From positions 1 to 49,676 of the forward strand of contig SUWE01000018.1 in assembly GCA_015061615.1 (NCBI GenBank): a stretch of DNA of 49,676 bases, written 5' to 3'. The notes beneath the pieces were generated by a model. It searched no databases. It was given only the letters and a program-made list of their open reading frames with translations, and was not told where the DNA came from. The stretch comes from Lentisphaerota bacterium. GTDB taxonomy: Bacteria; Verrucomicrobiota; Lentisphaeria; Victivallales; Victivallaceae. Made by a program: the position numbers and the translations under genes. Of this stretch, positions 35,024 through 44,858 are shown piece by piece (the first letter of the stretch is position 1; every line of letters starts with the position of its first letter).

Positions 35024-35821
35024 TCAGAGTACAAAACTGCCAAGCGGGGCGCGGACACTGCTGAAGGCTGAAAAATAGGTGTTGCCGTTTACCAGTGTGT
35101 TGTAATTGCCAAGAACACCGACATCCTCATACGCTGTCGGGAACACGTTGCTGCCGTTGACATAGAGAACGTTGCGGCTGCGATGCGAAAGCACACTGCC
35201 ATCGACCCATAAAATATTGACTGTGCCGCTGTGGACGGGCATCAGCTGACTTGTTCCCATATTGCGGGTTGAACCCATATTGCGTTTGCTTGTCCACTCC
35301 TCCCACGGAACACCGTTTTGCGGCTGACGGGTGTCGCCCATGTAGATCGTCTGCGAAGGAAGTTTGATTTGTGAAGTTTTGGCAGGCGAATTTATATTCT
35401 GATTGCTTGAATTGTAAGTTCCGCAGACTGAAGCCGCATTTGCTCCATAGGCATTGCCGGCTTTTTTTACATTGTATTCACTCTGTTTGGGGATCATGGG
35501 GCAATTCATCACATCAACGGAGCCGAGGTAATTATCCGCAAAAAATTCAGTCCACTCGACATTGCTCCCGGATGCACCGCGAATCAGATTTATGGTGTGG
35601 TAATAGTCGTCATGGGCATCGGTGTACATCATTCCGGCAGTTCCCAGCTGTTTCAGATTTGAAATACAGCTTGCGGTGTTGGCACGGTTTCTTGCGGAAT
35701 TGAGCGCCGGGAGCAGAATAGATGCCAGAATCGCAATAATGGCAATTACAACCAACAATTCAATAAGGGTGAAACTGTTCCTCGCTTTGAGATGACGGAA
35801 GATTTCATTTTTGTTTTTCAT
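35024..35821 (-). CDS. Pseudopilin, module 2
   Basis: 265 residues. The leader [15 protein letters not shown] is basic, then S before [35 protein letters not shown] follows the helix, as in the other two. The C-terminal V-D-G-S matches the xDG site of H-X9-DG pseudopilins. It is processed and inserted in the inner membrane by the prepilin machinery, which is not in this window. The residue before F is Ser, not Gly. It lies 17 bases after the GH99-like stop and is cotranscribed with it. Confidence 0.88.
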   Translation of the reverse strand: MKNKNEIFRHLKARNSFTLIELLVVIAIIAILASILLPALNSARNRANTASCISNLKQLGTAGMMYTDAHDDYYHTINLIRGASGSNVEWTEFFADNYLGSVDVMNCPMIPKQSEYNVKKAGNAYGANAASVCGTYNSSNQNINSPAKTSQIKLPSQTIYMGDTRQPQNGVPWEEWTSKRNMGSTRNMGTSQLMPVHSGTVNILWVDGSVLSHRSRNVLYVNGSNVFPTAYEDVGVLGNYNTLVNGNTYFSAFSSVRAPLGSFVL

Positions 35822-35838
35822 GGAATGCCTTCTTTCTT

Positions 35839-36972
35839 TTATTTTGCGACTTTTGCAACTTCTTCCAGATAGCCGTATTTGTTTACGGTATCGGGTTCAA
35901 GGTAACTGCCTTCGGTCCACTCGTTCCATGCGTTGATAAAGAGGATGCGTTCACTTTCCGGTCTGCCGTCCATAAGAGAAGCGGCATCACGCAACTCACC
36001 GCCGAACACCTCCGGAGTCGCCTCGATGACCGGCAGCCACGGATAGAATCCGTTTTCGTAAGTGTCTGACTGGATGGTGCGGGGACTGGAATCCCACCCC
36101 ATTGTCACCACCGGATAGTACGGTGCAGGCAGAGTATTCAACGCTTTCTGAGCTTTGGGATAATAGAAGTCGAAACATGCCCGGTGATCCATGCGCGGGA
36201 AGGGGCGCTGTTCCATCGGGAACTGGGTGAACATCGGCACATTGTAACTGGTGTAGCTTGAAAAACCGATTCTGGTGTGCCATTCGGTCTGAGGGCAGAC
36301 GGTATGGGGATCGGCTTCAAGATTGTCGAACCAGATCGCATTCACATGCACTTCACCGATTCCGGCGGCGATCGCTTTTTTCTGAAGCAGGGCGAGCGCT
36401 TCGGCAGTTTTTTCCACGCCGCCCATCTGAATGATGAAACGGTTCACTGCGTAGATGGAAAAGTAGGGTTTGCCGTCAACTTTCCAGTAATCCTCATCTT
36501 TGAAAAAGTTTTCGATGATATAGTCCCAGACGGTTCCGATCTCTTCAAAAGTGGTGTCCCACGGAAAGTGGGTTTCATAATTGCCGCTTTTGATGGCGGG
36601 GTGAAAGTTCATCCAGTTATGATTTGCCCACATTAAAGCGAACTTTATGCCGGTGCGTTTTTTCATGCCGAGGAAACCTCTTTTCAACGCGCCTTCCAGA
36701 TAAGGTTTGCCGGCGTACCAGTACCAGTCGAAGATAAAGGCGTCAATGCCGTACTCAAGGGCGCAGCGGCACTTTTTTTCCATATTTTCCGGAATGGACT
36801 CATCTTCGTAACCCCAAAGCGGGATTTTCGGCTGATTGTGACCTTCAAAACGGCTGACGGCACGTTTCATAAGCTCCCATTCGGTCCAGTTTTTTCCGTG
36901 GAACTGTGCGTTGCGTTCCTCAACATGCCAGTTGGGGAAATAGTATACTGCGGTTGTGATTTTTTTACCCAT
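35839..36972 (-). CDS. GH99-like (WbsX-type) glycosidase-like protein
   Basis: 377 residues from the ATG at 36972, which has GGAGG 7 bases upstream; upstream frame to 37110 is not needed. The N-terminus is V-Y-Y-F-P-N-W-H, then [20 protein letters not shown], and near the end [15 protein letters not shown]. These are hallmarks of the WbsX/GH99-like fold. GH99 enzymes cleave mannan-type links endo-fashion; WbsX relatives occur in O-antigen clusters. There is no signal peptide, so it is cytoplasmic. First gene of module 2, divergent from the AraC gene at 37124. Confidence 0.82.
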   Translation of the reverse strand: MGKKITTAVYYFPNWHVEERNAQFHGKNWTEWELMKRAVSRFEGHNQPKIPLWGYEDESIPENMEKKCRCALEYGIDAFIFDWYWYAGKPYLEGALKRGFLGMKKRTGIKFALMWANHNWMNFHPAIKSGNYETHFPWDTTFEEIGTVWDYIIENFFKDEDYWKVDGKPYFSIYAVNRFIIQMGGVEKTAEALALLQKKAIAAGIGEVHVNAIWFDNLEADPHTVCPQTEWHTRIGFSSYTSYNVPMFTQFPMEQRPFPRMDHRACFDFYYPKAQKALNTLPAPYYPVVTMGWDSSPRTIQSDTYENGFYPWLPVIEATPEVFGGELRDAASLMDGRPESERILFINAWNEWTEGSYLEPDTVNKYGYLEEVAKVAK

Positions 36973-37003
36973 GTGATTCCTCCGTAAAAGTTGTACACCA
37001 TTT

Positions 37004-37032
37004 ATTATACAGCAGAAAAGCGTTTGCAACAA
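37004..37032 (-). promoter_or_regulatory. Predicted promoter of module 2
   Basis: On the minus strand, TTGTTG (37032-37027), 17 bp, TATAAT (37009-37004), about 30 bp before the GH99-like ATG. I found no copy of the module 1 43-bp element here. Confidence 0.55.
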
Positions 37033-37123
37033 GTATGTTTTTCTAAAAAAATAGTATATTCGCGTAAAATGTATTTGTAAAAAATCTGTTCCGGTACTAT
37101 ATTCAGTCAAGGAGATAACAATT

Positions 37124-37990
37124 ATGTATTATGCTTTGAAAGGGCGTTCCGAATACCGCGGATATCCGCTGCTGCTGTTCAGTACGGCGCAGGGCGGCGG
37201 CTCCGACCAGCCGCATACGCACGACTTCATCGAGATCGCACTGGTGCGCCGGGGATATGTGACCCACTGTGTCTACGGCAGAGATGATATCGTATCGCGG
37301 GAAACACTTATGCGCGGTGATCTCTTTATCATTCCGCCGGGGATAAGTCACCAGTTCCAGAACAAGCAGGATATAAAACTCTACACAATGGCGTTTCTGC
37401 CGGAACTGCTCACTGCGGAGGAGATGAAAATTCTCAGAGCATTGCCCGTTTTCAGCAAACTCGGTTCGCACGCGTGGCAGGAGACTCCGCGGATACATCT
37501 TCTGCCGCTTGAATTTGCGAAAATGGAAAGTCTTTTGCAGAAGGTGATGAGTGAACTCTCTTCGCCGCGTGACCGCGAAGTGCATTATCTGCTTGCCAAA
37601 AGCCTTGTTATCGAGTATCTTATCGCCATCGGAACGCATGATGCCGAAAGGTGGAGCCGCGCTCCGGAGGATGCCGACCGCATGATACTTCAGGCGATAA
37701 GCGAGATGGAGCGTCACCCCGAAAAAAAGTGGCTGCTTGCCGATCTTGCGCGCCGTTACGGAATGTGTTCATCCGGATTCGGACGTAAATTCCGCGAAGT
37801 CACCGGGATATCCCCGTTGAAATACTGCCGTCTGCTCCGTCTGGAACAGGTGCGCGAAGAGTTGCTCACCACCGGAACCGCCGTTGAAACTCTGGCGGAA
37901 AAATACGGCTTTACCGACAGCAATCATTTGATAAAACTTTTCAAAAAACGCTACGGTATGACTCCGCTTGCTTTCCGCAGGACGATATAA
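37124..37990 (+). CDS. AraC-family transcriptional regulator, module 2
   Basis: 288 residues with AAGGAG 9 bases upstream. The N-terminal cupin has P-H-T-H-D-F-I-E-I-A, then R-G-D-L-F-I-I-P-P-G. The C-terminal double helix-turn-helix has W-L-L-A-D-L-A-R-R-Y-G-M and V-E-T-L-A-E-K-Y-G-F-T-D-S-N-H-L, ending F-K-K-R-Y-G-M-T-P. Divergent from the GH99-like operon across a 150-bp intergenic region, so it likely activates that operon on an unknown sugar ligand. Confidence 0.9.
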   Translation: MYYALKGRSEYRGYPLLLFSTAQGGGSDQPHTHDFIEIALVRRGYVTHCVYGRDDIVSRETLMRGDLFIIPPGISHQFQNKQDIKLYTMAFLPELLTAEEMKILRALPVFSKLGSHAWQETPRIHLLPLEFAKMESLLQKVMSELSSPRDREVHYLLAKSLVIEYLIAIGTHDAERWSRAPEDADRMILQAISEMERHPEKKWLLADLARRYGMCSSGFGRKFREVTGISPLKYCRLLRLEQVREELLTTGTAVETLAEKYGFTDSNHLIKLFKKRYGMTPLAFRRTI

Positions 37991-38036
37991 TGGATTTTAT
38001 TTTTTGTGATTCTGTGCTGATGCAGTTGGCTGAATG

Positions 38037-38522
38037 TCAATAAAAGAGGGCAATCTGATGCTCATCAACCCCTTCAAAAAAGTGGTCTTTCAAGGTTCCT
38101 TCCACATGAAATCCGCAAGATTGATAAAACTTTAATGCTCCAGGATTGATGGAGGAAACACAGGAAGCCACTTTCCGCATATTCTTTTTGCGCCAGAATT
38201 CATCTGCCGCGGCAAAGAGTTTTCTGCCTACGCCCTTTCCGGCGCACTCTGGCAGAACTCCGATTCTCATCAGAGTTCCCAAACGCCGTTTCAAAGCTGC
38301 AGATACTGTTATACAACCAACGATACGGTTGTCGATTTCTGCAACAAAGCTGATATTTTCATAGTCTGCGGTCGTTGTATGCCGCATACTGGCAAGCCAG
38401 TATTCAGGCGGTTGCGGAGAAGAAATTTCCATCCGCTCTTTGAGATAGGATTTGAAGCTTTCAAAATAAACCACCGATGCCTGTGCAGCATCGGTGTCGG
38501 TAAATTCTCTGATAATGACCAT
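38037..38522 (-). CDS. GNAT-family N-acetyltransferase
   Basis: 161 residues. The acetyl-CoA-binding region has I-G-V-L-P-E-C-A-G-K-G-V-G-R-K-L, close to the Q/RxxGxG/A pyrophosphate loop (here A-G-K-G-V-G), followed by N-P-G-A-L-K-F-Y-Q-S-C-G-F. Full length for the family. The gene starts two bases after the stop of the 569-aa gene and is the last of module 3. The substrate is unknown; an amino sugar is possible given the neighbours. Confidence 0.82.
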   Translation of the reverse strand: MVIIREFTDTDAAQASVVYFESFKSYLKERMEISSPQPPEYWLASMRHTTTADYENISFVAEIDNRIVGCITVSAALKRRLGTLMRIGVLPECAGKGVGRKLFAAADEFWRKKNMRKVASCVSSINPGALKFYQSCGFHVEGTLKDHFFEGVDEHQIALFY

Positions 38523-38524
38523 TT

Positions 38525-40234
38525 TTAATCCATTATCTTGAAAAGTTCAACGTTGTCGAAGTAGATTTCCTGACCTTTCCCTCCGGTAACGCCGAGCATC
38601 AACTCCAGAAATTCGGCATTTTCCGGCACCGTGACCACAAACTCCACGGTTTCCGGTTTATCGCCCTGACGGTGGAAAAGGTACTGTTTATTCAGGTAAT
38701 CGGCAAAACGGTCATTGAAAGGTTTGCCCTGACGGACAAAATTTCTTTTCCATTTGACGCTGAATGACGCTTTGACGGTACTGCCCGGAGTGATGTTCCA
38801 CGCGGTACAGCGGGCAAGATACATTTGACCGGGCTTGACCGGACGGCTCTGGTAAATACAGCCGTTGATCACATCTTTTGCCGCGACAACAGCATTGCCG
38901 TTGATCTCTTTGCGGGCAAAAGTTCCCTGATTTTTGGCACCGTGCCACTCACCGAAACCGGGGATCTTCTGACCTTTTTCCGGCATTTTGTCGTAAGTTG
39001 AATTGTAGATGATATTATTCAGCTTTTTGGCGGCGATAATTTTTTTCACCTCTGCAAGCTGATCCTGACTGGCGATCAAATCCAGTTCCGCAGTTACCGC
39101 CGGCGCCACGGAGGAGATATTGATCGGTTTGGACGGGTGATGGCTGGGGTACCAGACGTAACGCTCATGCCACATCCAGACATACTTATCTGCCACTTCC
39201 ATTGCATTGATAAGGTTGCGCTTCAACAGCTGGACGCCGCCGAGTTTTTCCAGATCGGGAAGGAGCTGATTATTCCAGTAATTGAATTTTTCAGCGAAGT
39301 GGGGATCGACATAAATTCCCGGAGCAACGAAGGTCTGAGCCCGGTATTTGGCAAGGTTTTTGGGGTCGATAAAACGGAGGAAATGCTTTTTTACATCGAT
39401 GGCAAGGTGGTAAAACTCCACCTCATCATTGGCGCGGTAAGCGCAGCTCTCATCGCCGTCATGGATTTTGACCGAGGGAGGCAGCACATCGTAGATACCG
39501 TTGACAAAGGGAGCTACCATATACTCCGCTTCTTCGGGGCGCGCCTGATCGTTTTTGTGTCTGGTAAGGGATATCCACCAGTAGCAGAGCATTTCCATAT
39601 CGGGAAATTCACCGAAAATCGCCTTGCCGAACTCCTGACCGCGCTGACGGATCTTGGCGTGGGTTTCGGCGAGGGATTTGCCCTTTTCCGGCTTGAATTG
39701 CCACATGGTGTTTTTGTGGTACTCTTCAATATCGAATTTCATTCCCACCAGACCGGATTCTTTTGCGACCCGGGCGGCGATCTTGTGGTTGTGGCAAACG
39801 GTTTCCCAGCCTTTGTCATCGAACCAATCCACGTTGCCGGGGCTGACCGTCAAGCCGAGAAAGTTATCGGTGAATTTTTTGAATTTAGTGCTTTTGAGGT
39901 TGGCAATATCATCTTTGAAATACTCATATTTGAGCTTTCTGCCGCCGAAACAGGCATTGATATTGACAGGTGTTCCTTCGCATTTGGCAGCATCGGTAAT
40001 GAAACGGATGATGATACCGCTGCCGGGGATGGATTTTTCCAGCATTTCCACGTTGTTTTTGATATACTCAGTGGACATCTGGAATTTGCGGTCAGGTTTC
40101 GCCCCTGCGGGAACTCCCTGATACTGAAGTCCCCAGCCGTCGTGAACAAGTTTCACTTTCGGCAGTTGATAATAGTCAGCTGCTGTCAGAAGCGCAGCAG
40201 CAAGAATGGTTAAAACGGTAAAGGGTTTTTTCAT
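38525..40234 (-). CDS. Secreted glycosidase-like protein with C-terminal carbohydrate-binding domain, module 3
   Basis: 569 residues. The signal peptide is M-K-K-P-F-T-V-L-T-I-L-A-A-A-L-L. A TIM-barrel-like domain follows (about 25-370), with G-L-V-G-M-K-F-D-I-E-E-Y as a likely catalytic strand and M-L-C-Y-W-W-I and Y-V-W-M-W-H-E-R-Y further on. The C-terminal part (about 420-569) is beta-rich, with N-A-E-F-L-E-L-M-L-G-V and Y-F-D-N-V-E-L-F, as in CBM jelly rolls. The family is not recognised. It sits between a pseudopilin and a GNAT gene, probably on one transcript. Confidence 0.62.
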   Translation of the reverse strand: MKKPFTVLTILAAALLTAADYYQLPKVKLVHDGWGLQYQGVPAGAKPDRKFQMSTEYIKNNVEMLEKSIPGSGIIIRFITDAAKCEGTPVNINACFGGRKLKYEYFKDDIANLKSTKFKKFTDNFLGLTVSPGNVDWFDDKGWETVCHNHKIAARVAKESGLVGMKFDIEEYHKNTMWQFKPEKGKSLAETHAKIRQRGQEFGKAIFGEFPDMEMLCYWWISLTRHKNDQARPEEAEYMVAPFVNGIYDVLPPSVKIHDGDESCAYRANDEVEFYHLAIDVKKHFLRFIDPKNLAKYRAQTFVAPGIYVDPHFAEKFNYWNNQLLPDLEKLGGVQLLKRNLINAMEVADKYVWMWHERYVWYPSHHPSKPINISSVAPAVTAELDLIASQDQLAEVKKIIAAKKLNNIIYNSTYDKMPEKGQKIPGFGEWHGAKNQGTFARKEINGNAVVAAKDVINGCIYQSRPVKPGQMYLARCTAWNITPGSTVKASFSVKWKRNFVRQGKPFNDRFADYLNKQYLFHRQGDKPETVEFVVTVPENAEFLELMLGVTGGKGQEIYFDNVELFKIMD

Positions 40235-40261
40235 GATACAAAATTCCTGTAATAATTGATT

Positions 40262-41077
40262 TTATTTATCGTATTCATCAGCCCAGTTGAGTTTTTTACC
40301 CGAGAATGAGCCGTCATCATTGCTGTCAAGGCAGATATTGCCTCGGACATTTTTAACACTGCCGTCACACATTGCCACATTCATACCGACACTTGACGGT
40401 ACATCATCACCTTTTTTAGCGGCATCATATACCAGAATATTGCCAGCGGAATGGCGATATCCGACTCTGCCGTAACTGCTGGCATCTATGCCGCTGTACC
40501 ATGTTTCAATTTCGGCATGCTCCAGAAAAAGATAAACCTGACTTGCCCGCTGGATGGAACCAGCTTTACTGGAGTTGTTGTTGTGGGGATCGGATTTGTA
40601 TTCGCACCAGTCTTTTCCTGTAACGAATTGATTGGCAGTATAATTTGTTCCAGTACCGCAGTAATTGCCCTGACTGCTCGTGCCAGAGCGCATTGAAGCA
40701 CTGGGGCAGTGAAACAACGGCATTTCCAGTGTTGACGGTACATGATACTGCATTTTGGCATTGACGCGGACATCGTATCCGGCATAACGCGCCAGAAGCG
40801 GTATCCAGCTGTAATAACCAGAAGCACCTTGCCGCGGAACATAATAGTCAGAATCATTCATATACATTCCGTTGAAAGTACCCAGTTGTTTCATGTTGTT
40901 TATGCAGCTTGCTGCTCTGCCGCGTTCACGGGCACTGTTAAGGGCAGGCAGCAGAATCGCCGCCAGAATAGCGATAATCGCGATGACTACAAGCAGTTCA
41001 ATAAGGGTGAAACCTGCGGTTTTTCTGTCAGATTTGTGACAGAAATGCTCACTTTGGAATCTGGTTTGTTTTTCCAT
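40262..41077 (-). CDS. Pseudopilin, module 3
   Basis: 271 residues with an AAGGAAA upstream of the ATG. The leader of 22 residues ends A-G before [17 protein letters not shown], the canonical G/F prepilin peptidase site. Then [18 protein letters not shown], nearly as in module 1. The C-terminus has C-D-G-S-V-K. It is the only one of the three with Gly at -1. It is divergent from an AraC gene and cotranscribed with the 569-aa gene 27 bases downstream. Confidence 0.88.
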   Translation of the reverse strand: MEKQTRFQSEHFCHKSDRKTAGFTLIELLVVIAIIAILAAILLPALNSARERGRAASCINNMKQLGTFNGMYMNDSDYYVPRQGASGYYSWIPLLARYAGYDVRVNAKMQYHVPSTLEMPLFHCPSASMRSGTSSQGNYCGTGTNYTANQFVTGKDWCEYKSDPHNNNSSKAGSIQRASQVYLFLEHAEIETWYSGIDASSYGRVGYRHSAGNILVYDAAKKGDDVPSSVGMNVAMCDGSVKNVRGNICLDSNDDGSFSGKKLNWADEYDK

Positions 41078-41139
41078 AACATTTTCCTTTCTGCTGTTAT
41101 GTTTTTTGGATAAAATTTGGAAATTTTTTGATTTTATAT

Positions 41140-41168
41140 TTGTATTTTTCTACATTACATACTATAAT
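41140..41168 (+). promoter_or_regulatory. Predicted promoter of the module 3 AraC gene, with dyad
   Basis: TTGTAT (41140-41145), 17 bp, TATAAT (41163-41168). The -10 lies in an inverted repeat, ACTAT-AAT-ATAGT, which could be an operator for the divergent pair. Confidence 0.5.
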
Positions 41169-41202
41169 ATAGTGTATGAAAGTTAAAAAATAAAGGCATA
41201 AA

Positions 41203-42012
41203 ATGATTAAAAACAGGTACAAAATTATCAATTTTTCCAATCCTTCCCGGGAATTGCCGCCTCCGGAATTGACGATTGTAAATTATGGTTTCAACCGGTC
41301 GCTGGAGTATTGGAACAGTCCCCGCTGTATTTCCAAATTCTGGCGGCTTTACTGGAATGATTCTCCGGGTGCGATTCTGGAATTCAATGATGGTTCGATC
41401 GTCATGTCGCCGGGAACGATGGTACTTATTCCGCCGTATACCATGAGTATGGCTCATACGGTTGCCCCGTTTATCCACAACTTTGTGGAGTTTTCCACCG
41501 GAACATCCTTTGCTTCTGTGAAAAATAAACCGATCATCTTTGAAGCGGAAAAATATACGAAACTGCTCTTTGAGGGGCAATCTGCGGAAAAACAATCTCT
41601 GGCAGTCTATGTGACCATCGGCTCACTGCTTTTGAATATCCCGCCGGAAAACTTCGGTGATCCGGGAACCAACCGGCATCACGCATCCGATGAGAGGATA
41701 CAGAAAGTTCTGGAATATATCGACAAGCACCAGATCCAGAAATATTCCCTCGATGAGTTGTGCCGCTGTGCCAACTTATCCAAGCCCCGTTTTCTAGCGC
41801 TTTTCAAGGCGGAAATCGGGATCACGCCCCGGCTCTACTGGATATTTCACCGGATGGAGCTGATCGGTAAACTTCTGACTGATACCGACATGTCCATATC
41901 GGAAATCGCCGCCCAAACCGGATTCGTTGACCGTTCACACCTGTCGCGGGTATTTTGCAAACACACCGGCATGACCCCTGCGGCAATGCGGAAAAATTAC
42001 CGCCGCCGATAA
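41203..42012 (+). CDS. AraC-family transcriptional regulator, module 3
   Basis: 269 residues. The N-terminal sensing half has M-V-L-I-P-P-Y-T as a cupin-like turn. The C-terminal helix-turn-helix pair has Y-S-L-D-E-L-C-R-C-A-N-L-S-K and I-S-E-I-A-A-Q-T-G-F-V-D-R-S-H-L, ending F-C-K-H-T-G-M-T-P. It diverges from the pseudopilin of module 3 by 125 bases. Its stop is five bases from the stop of the converging GH20-like gene. Confidence 0.88.
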   Translation: MIKNRYKIINFSNPSRELPPPELTIVNYGFNRSLEYWNSPRCISKFWRLYWNDSPGAILEFNDGSIVMSPGTMVLIPPYTMSMAHTVAPFIHNFVEFSTGTSFASVKNKPIIFEAEKYTKLLFEGQSAEKQSLAVYVTIGSLLLNIPPENFGDPGTNRHHASDERIQKVLEYIDKHQIQKYSLDELCRCANLSKPRFLALFKAEIGITPRLYWIFHRMELIGKLLTDTDMSISEIAAQTGFVDRSHLSRVFCKHTGMTPAAMRKNYRRR

Positions 42013-42017
42013 AGGGG

Positions 42018-44678
42018 TTAAAGCTGCAAAAGTGCATATCTTTCTGCAGAATGTCCGCCGAAGTTGAGTTTGAGTTCAAGTTCCGAATCAACTGCGGGAA
42101 TATTATCGCAATGCATTTTTTGTGCAGTATCGAACCATATCCGCTGGATACAGACAAAGATTTCAGAGGCATAATCAAATCTGCCCAATGGCACTCTGAC
42201 CAGAAATTCATCGTCGCCAAGGTCGGTGATTTTTATTCCCTGTGCAGAATTGCAGAAACCGAAACTTTCTCCGTCTGGCTTTACCAGAAGCAGTATGGGG
42301 AATTTTATACCACTTTTGTCCATCAGCATCAATTGCCGCAGTTCCTGTAAAGATTCTTCAGAAATTTTATCATATTTCACCGTGAACAAAAGTTCATTGC
42401 CGACTTTTTTTATCAGGCATGAAAAGGTTTTGGCAGAATAACTTTGATCGGGATTTATAACTGTTCCATCCCATTTGACCGATTCTTTGATCTCTTCTGC
42501 AGTTTTTCCTGATAACTCATTGAGTGCAGCAATGGTTTTTTCCAGTTCAGCAATGCGCCAGCGCAGTTTTTCGGGAAAATATTTATAAACTTCCGCCTCT
42601 GAATGATAGCCGAGGCGGCAGTCACTTTCGCAAAGTTTTATCATTTTTGCCGAGGCATCTTTTTCCACAGCTGCCAATTCGAGCATCTGCGGAATGACGC
42701 AGTTGTTTCCTGTGTGAAGAATCTGCCGCAAATGATAGAAACTCATTATGTGTGAACCTGAATTGATCAGCAGTTGCAAAGCTTCATAAAGATCGCAATC
42801 GCGCTGACGATCAGGATCATCGGCATATTTTTTCCGGAGTTCAGGAATTATGGCTGCGGCATCGTTCCAGATATCCGCCATTATTCCAGTAAGTATTTCT
42901 GCATCGGCGATTGAATGATTGACCAGAGATTCACCGATAGCATCACCGGCAGGGTAAGTTTCAGGCTTCCATGAACGGGGCAGTGAACGGAAAACTTGTT
43001 TTACATGAAGCGGCCAGACGATACCATCATGCATAGGTCCATAATACTGATATTGGATATCCAGCGGATAATTGCTGTATGCTTCACCGAATTTCAGCCA
43101 CATATCTGCAATTTTTTCCGCCATCTCCTCTCCCCATTCAGGACGGGCAAGGGAAATCAGAAAACTTTTTTCATTCTGCGTGAAATCTTCAAATGCAAGT
43201 AATCCAGCTGCATGATTCATCGTGCCTGGGTAGTTGCCGAAATACCAGCATTGGATAACATGCTGAACTCCGAGAGCTTTCATCGCTTTGTATTTTTTGT
43301 AAAGGTTGCCAGGCACAGGCATGAAAGGAATTGTTGCCAGTTCATGTGAACAGCCGACCTGTATTTTTGCTGCAAATCCGCACTTGTTTTTTGCCGCCGC
43401 TGCTATTCTGCCGAAACGGTCGGATGGTCCTATGGCAGAAAGCCAGTAGTCGCCGCCAGCATGAACTTTGCCCGTTTGGGCTTTGGTACAACCAGATTCA
43501 AAGTTGAACGCGATGATTTTATCCTTATCTACAGCAGACGGCAGGTCGAACCACCAATCCTTAATCTGTGCAGGACGGGGAGAGTAAAGCCAGCTGAGTA
43601 CCTCTGCATTGCTGCCTGCATCTTTGATACCATCTTTGATGGCTGAAAGAACGGTATTGAGGATTTGTGAGTTGCTTAATTTGCACTTTTCTGCACAGGG
43701 AAGTTTTCCGTCTTCAAATTCATCGGCATAGCTTAAACAGGATGTCGGTCTTTCTCCGAGAGAAATCAGCATCATACCGCCAAGATTCGGTACATCACGG
43801 AAAATCGAAGCGGCACTTTCCCGCACATAGCGTTTACCCATTTCACTGTTGATGCAGAATGCCTGATAACCGCCGGACAATGATGGCTCGCCCCGCATAT
43901 CTTCATATCCTGACGGAAGCGGATTCGATGCAGGATGCCACGATGCCGGTTCGATGGAAAACACCCAGACTTTGATACCGTATTTGCGGCATTTGTTTAC
44001 AGTGTTTTTCAGTTTTTCAATACGCTTTGTGCGCAAGGAATCTTCAGGGAAAAAGTTTGTTGAAGCAAGTTCTTTCCATGCGATAGTCAACCAGATTCCG
44101 TTAATTCCCTCGGATGCGAGCAGATCAAGATACCCTTCAGGGTAATAATCAATATCATCAATCAATTCATCTCTGAAAAACGGCGGCCGTTTGATCGGAC
44201 CGAAAAAACAGCGGGAAATACGGTTTTTCAGCCACGGCTTTTTTCTGATGGTTCCGATTTTCAGAACAGGGATGTCATTGCCGCGGATAATGTCAATAAG
44301 AGCATATACTGCACGGCGGATACCCTCGGTATCAGCGGCGCAAAGAGTTACTGCTCCATTAGTAACCTCGATTGAAAATTCTTCGCAATCATATGATTCA
44401 TCCTGCTTTGTAATGATAAGAAGCTGGTCTGAATCTTTTTTGATATGTTCCATTTTGAATTTTTCCAACGCATCATATGCACTGGTCAGCAGTCCGTCAG
44501 GATCGGGAAAACCGGGTTCGATTTTCCAACCGTTTCGCAAATCAATGGTGTTGACGGGGAGTTCAGAAAATTCTTTCCAGTGCGGCTGGCGGCGGGGATA
44601 TTTTCTCAATTCGTTCACAAATCCTGGTTCATCTGTGGGAAACGGTGGAATTGGAGCAATATCTTCAAAATGGTACAT
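42018..44678 (-). CDS. GH20/glucuronidase-like glycosidase, cytoplasmic, 886 aa
   Basis: 886 residues with no signal peptide. An N-terminal GH20-like non-catalytic domain (about 80-150), with A-D-T-E-G-I-R-R-A-V-Y-A-L, precedes a TIM-barrel-like region starting N-R-I-S-R-C-F-F-G-P and containing G-I-N-G-I-W-L-T-I-A-W and Y-G-I-K-V-W-V-F-S-I-E-P. A helical middle and a beta-rich C-terminal domain follow. GH20 enzymes use an Asp-Glu pair; I cannot identify that pair here, so the enzyme may belong to a related, uncharacterised clan. It is not in a tight operon; its start lies 180 bases from the divergent Fe-ADH gene. Confidence 0.62.
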   Translation of the reverse strand: MYHFEDIAPIPPFPTDEPGFVNELRKYPRRQPHWKEFSELPVNTIDLRNGWKIEPGFPDPDGLLTSAYDALEKFKMEHIKKDSDQLLIITKQDESYDCEEFSIEVTNGAVTLCAADTEGIRRAVYALIDIIRGNDIPVLKIGTIRKKPWLKNRISRCFFGPIKRPPFFRDELIDDIDYYPEGYLDLLASEGINGIWLTIAWKELASTNFFPEDSLRTKRIEKLKNTVNKCRKYGIKVWVFSIEPASWHPASNPLPSGYEDMRGEPSLSGGYQAFCINSEMGKRYVRESAASIFRDVPNLGGMMLISLGERPTSCLSYADEFEDGKLPCAEKCKLSNSQILNTVLSAIKDGIKDAGSNAEVLSWLYSPRPAQIKDWWFDLPSAVDKDKIIAFNFESGCTKAQTGKVHAGGDYWLSAIGPSDRFGRIAAAAKNKCGFAAKIQVGCSHELATIPFMPVPGNLYKKYKAMKALGVQHVIQCWYFGNYPGTMNHAAGLLAFEDFTQNEKSFLISLARPEWGEEMAEKIADMWLKFGEAYSNYPLDIQYQYYGPMHDGIVWPLHVKQVFRSLPRSWKPETYPAGDAIGESLVNHSIADAEILTGIMADIWNDAAAIIPELRKKYADDPDRQRDCDLYEALQLLINSGSHIMSFYHLRQILHTGNNCVIPQMLELAAVEKDASAKMIKLCESDCRLGYHSEAEVYKYFPEKLRWRIAELEKTIAALNELSGKTAEEIKESVKWDGTVINPDQSYSAKTFSCLIKKVGNELLFTVKYDKISEESLQELRQLMLMDKSGIKFPILLLVKPDGESFGFCNSAQGIKITDLGDDEFLVRVPLGRFDYASEIFVCIQRIWFDTAQKMHCDNIPAVDSELELKLNFGGHSAERYALLQL

Positions 44679-44788
44679 CGTGATTTTTCCTTATATTTAT
44701 TTTCCTGATTAATATACACTGCAAATAAGAAATATACAAATTAATCTTGTGAAAATAGAGACAATGTCCATTATTTACCGCTTATTGC

Positions 44789-44817
44789 TTGCAATAATCC
44801 GGATTCCGGTGTATTTT
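44789..44817 (+). promoter_or_regulatory. Predicted promoter of the Fe-ADH/aminotransferase operon
   Basis: TTGCAA (44789-44794), 17 bp, TATTTT (44812-44817), 41 bases before the ATG. The 17-bp spacer contains CCGGATTCCGG, a short dyad. Confidence 0.5.
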
Positions 44818-44858
44818 ATCAAACCAGCCAAAAAAACAAAAAATAAGGAATTTTTATT

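Noticed and set aside
39137-40213. 358-residue frame antisense to the 569-aa gene
   Set aside because: Shadow; no start signal or recognisable domain.
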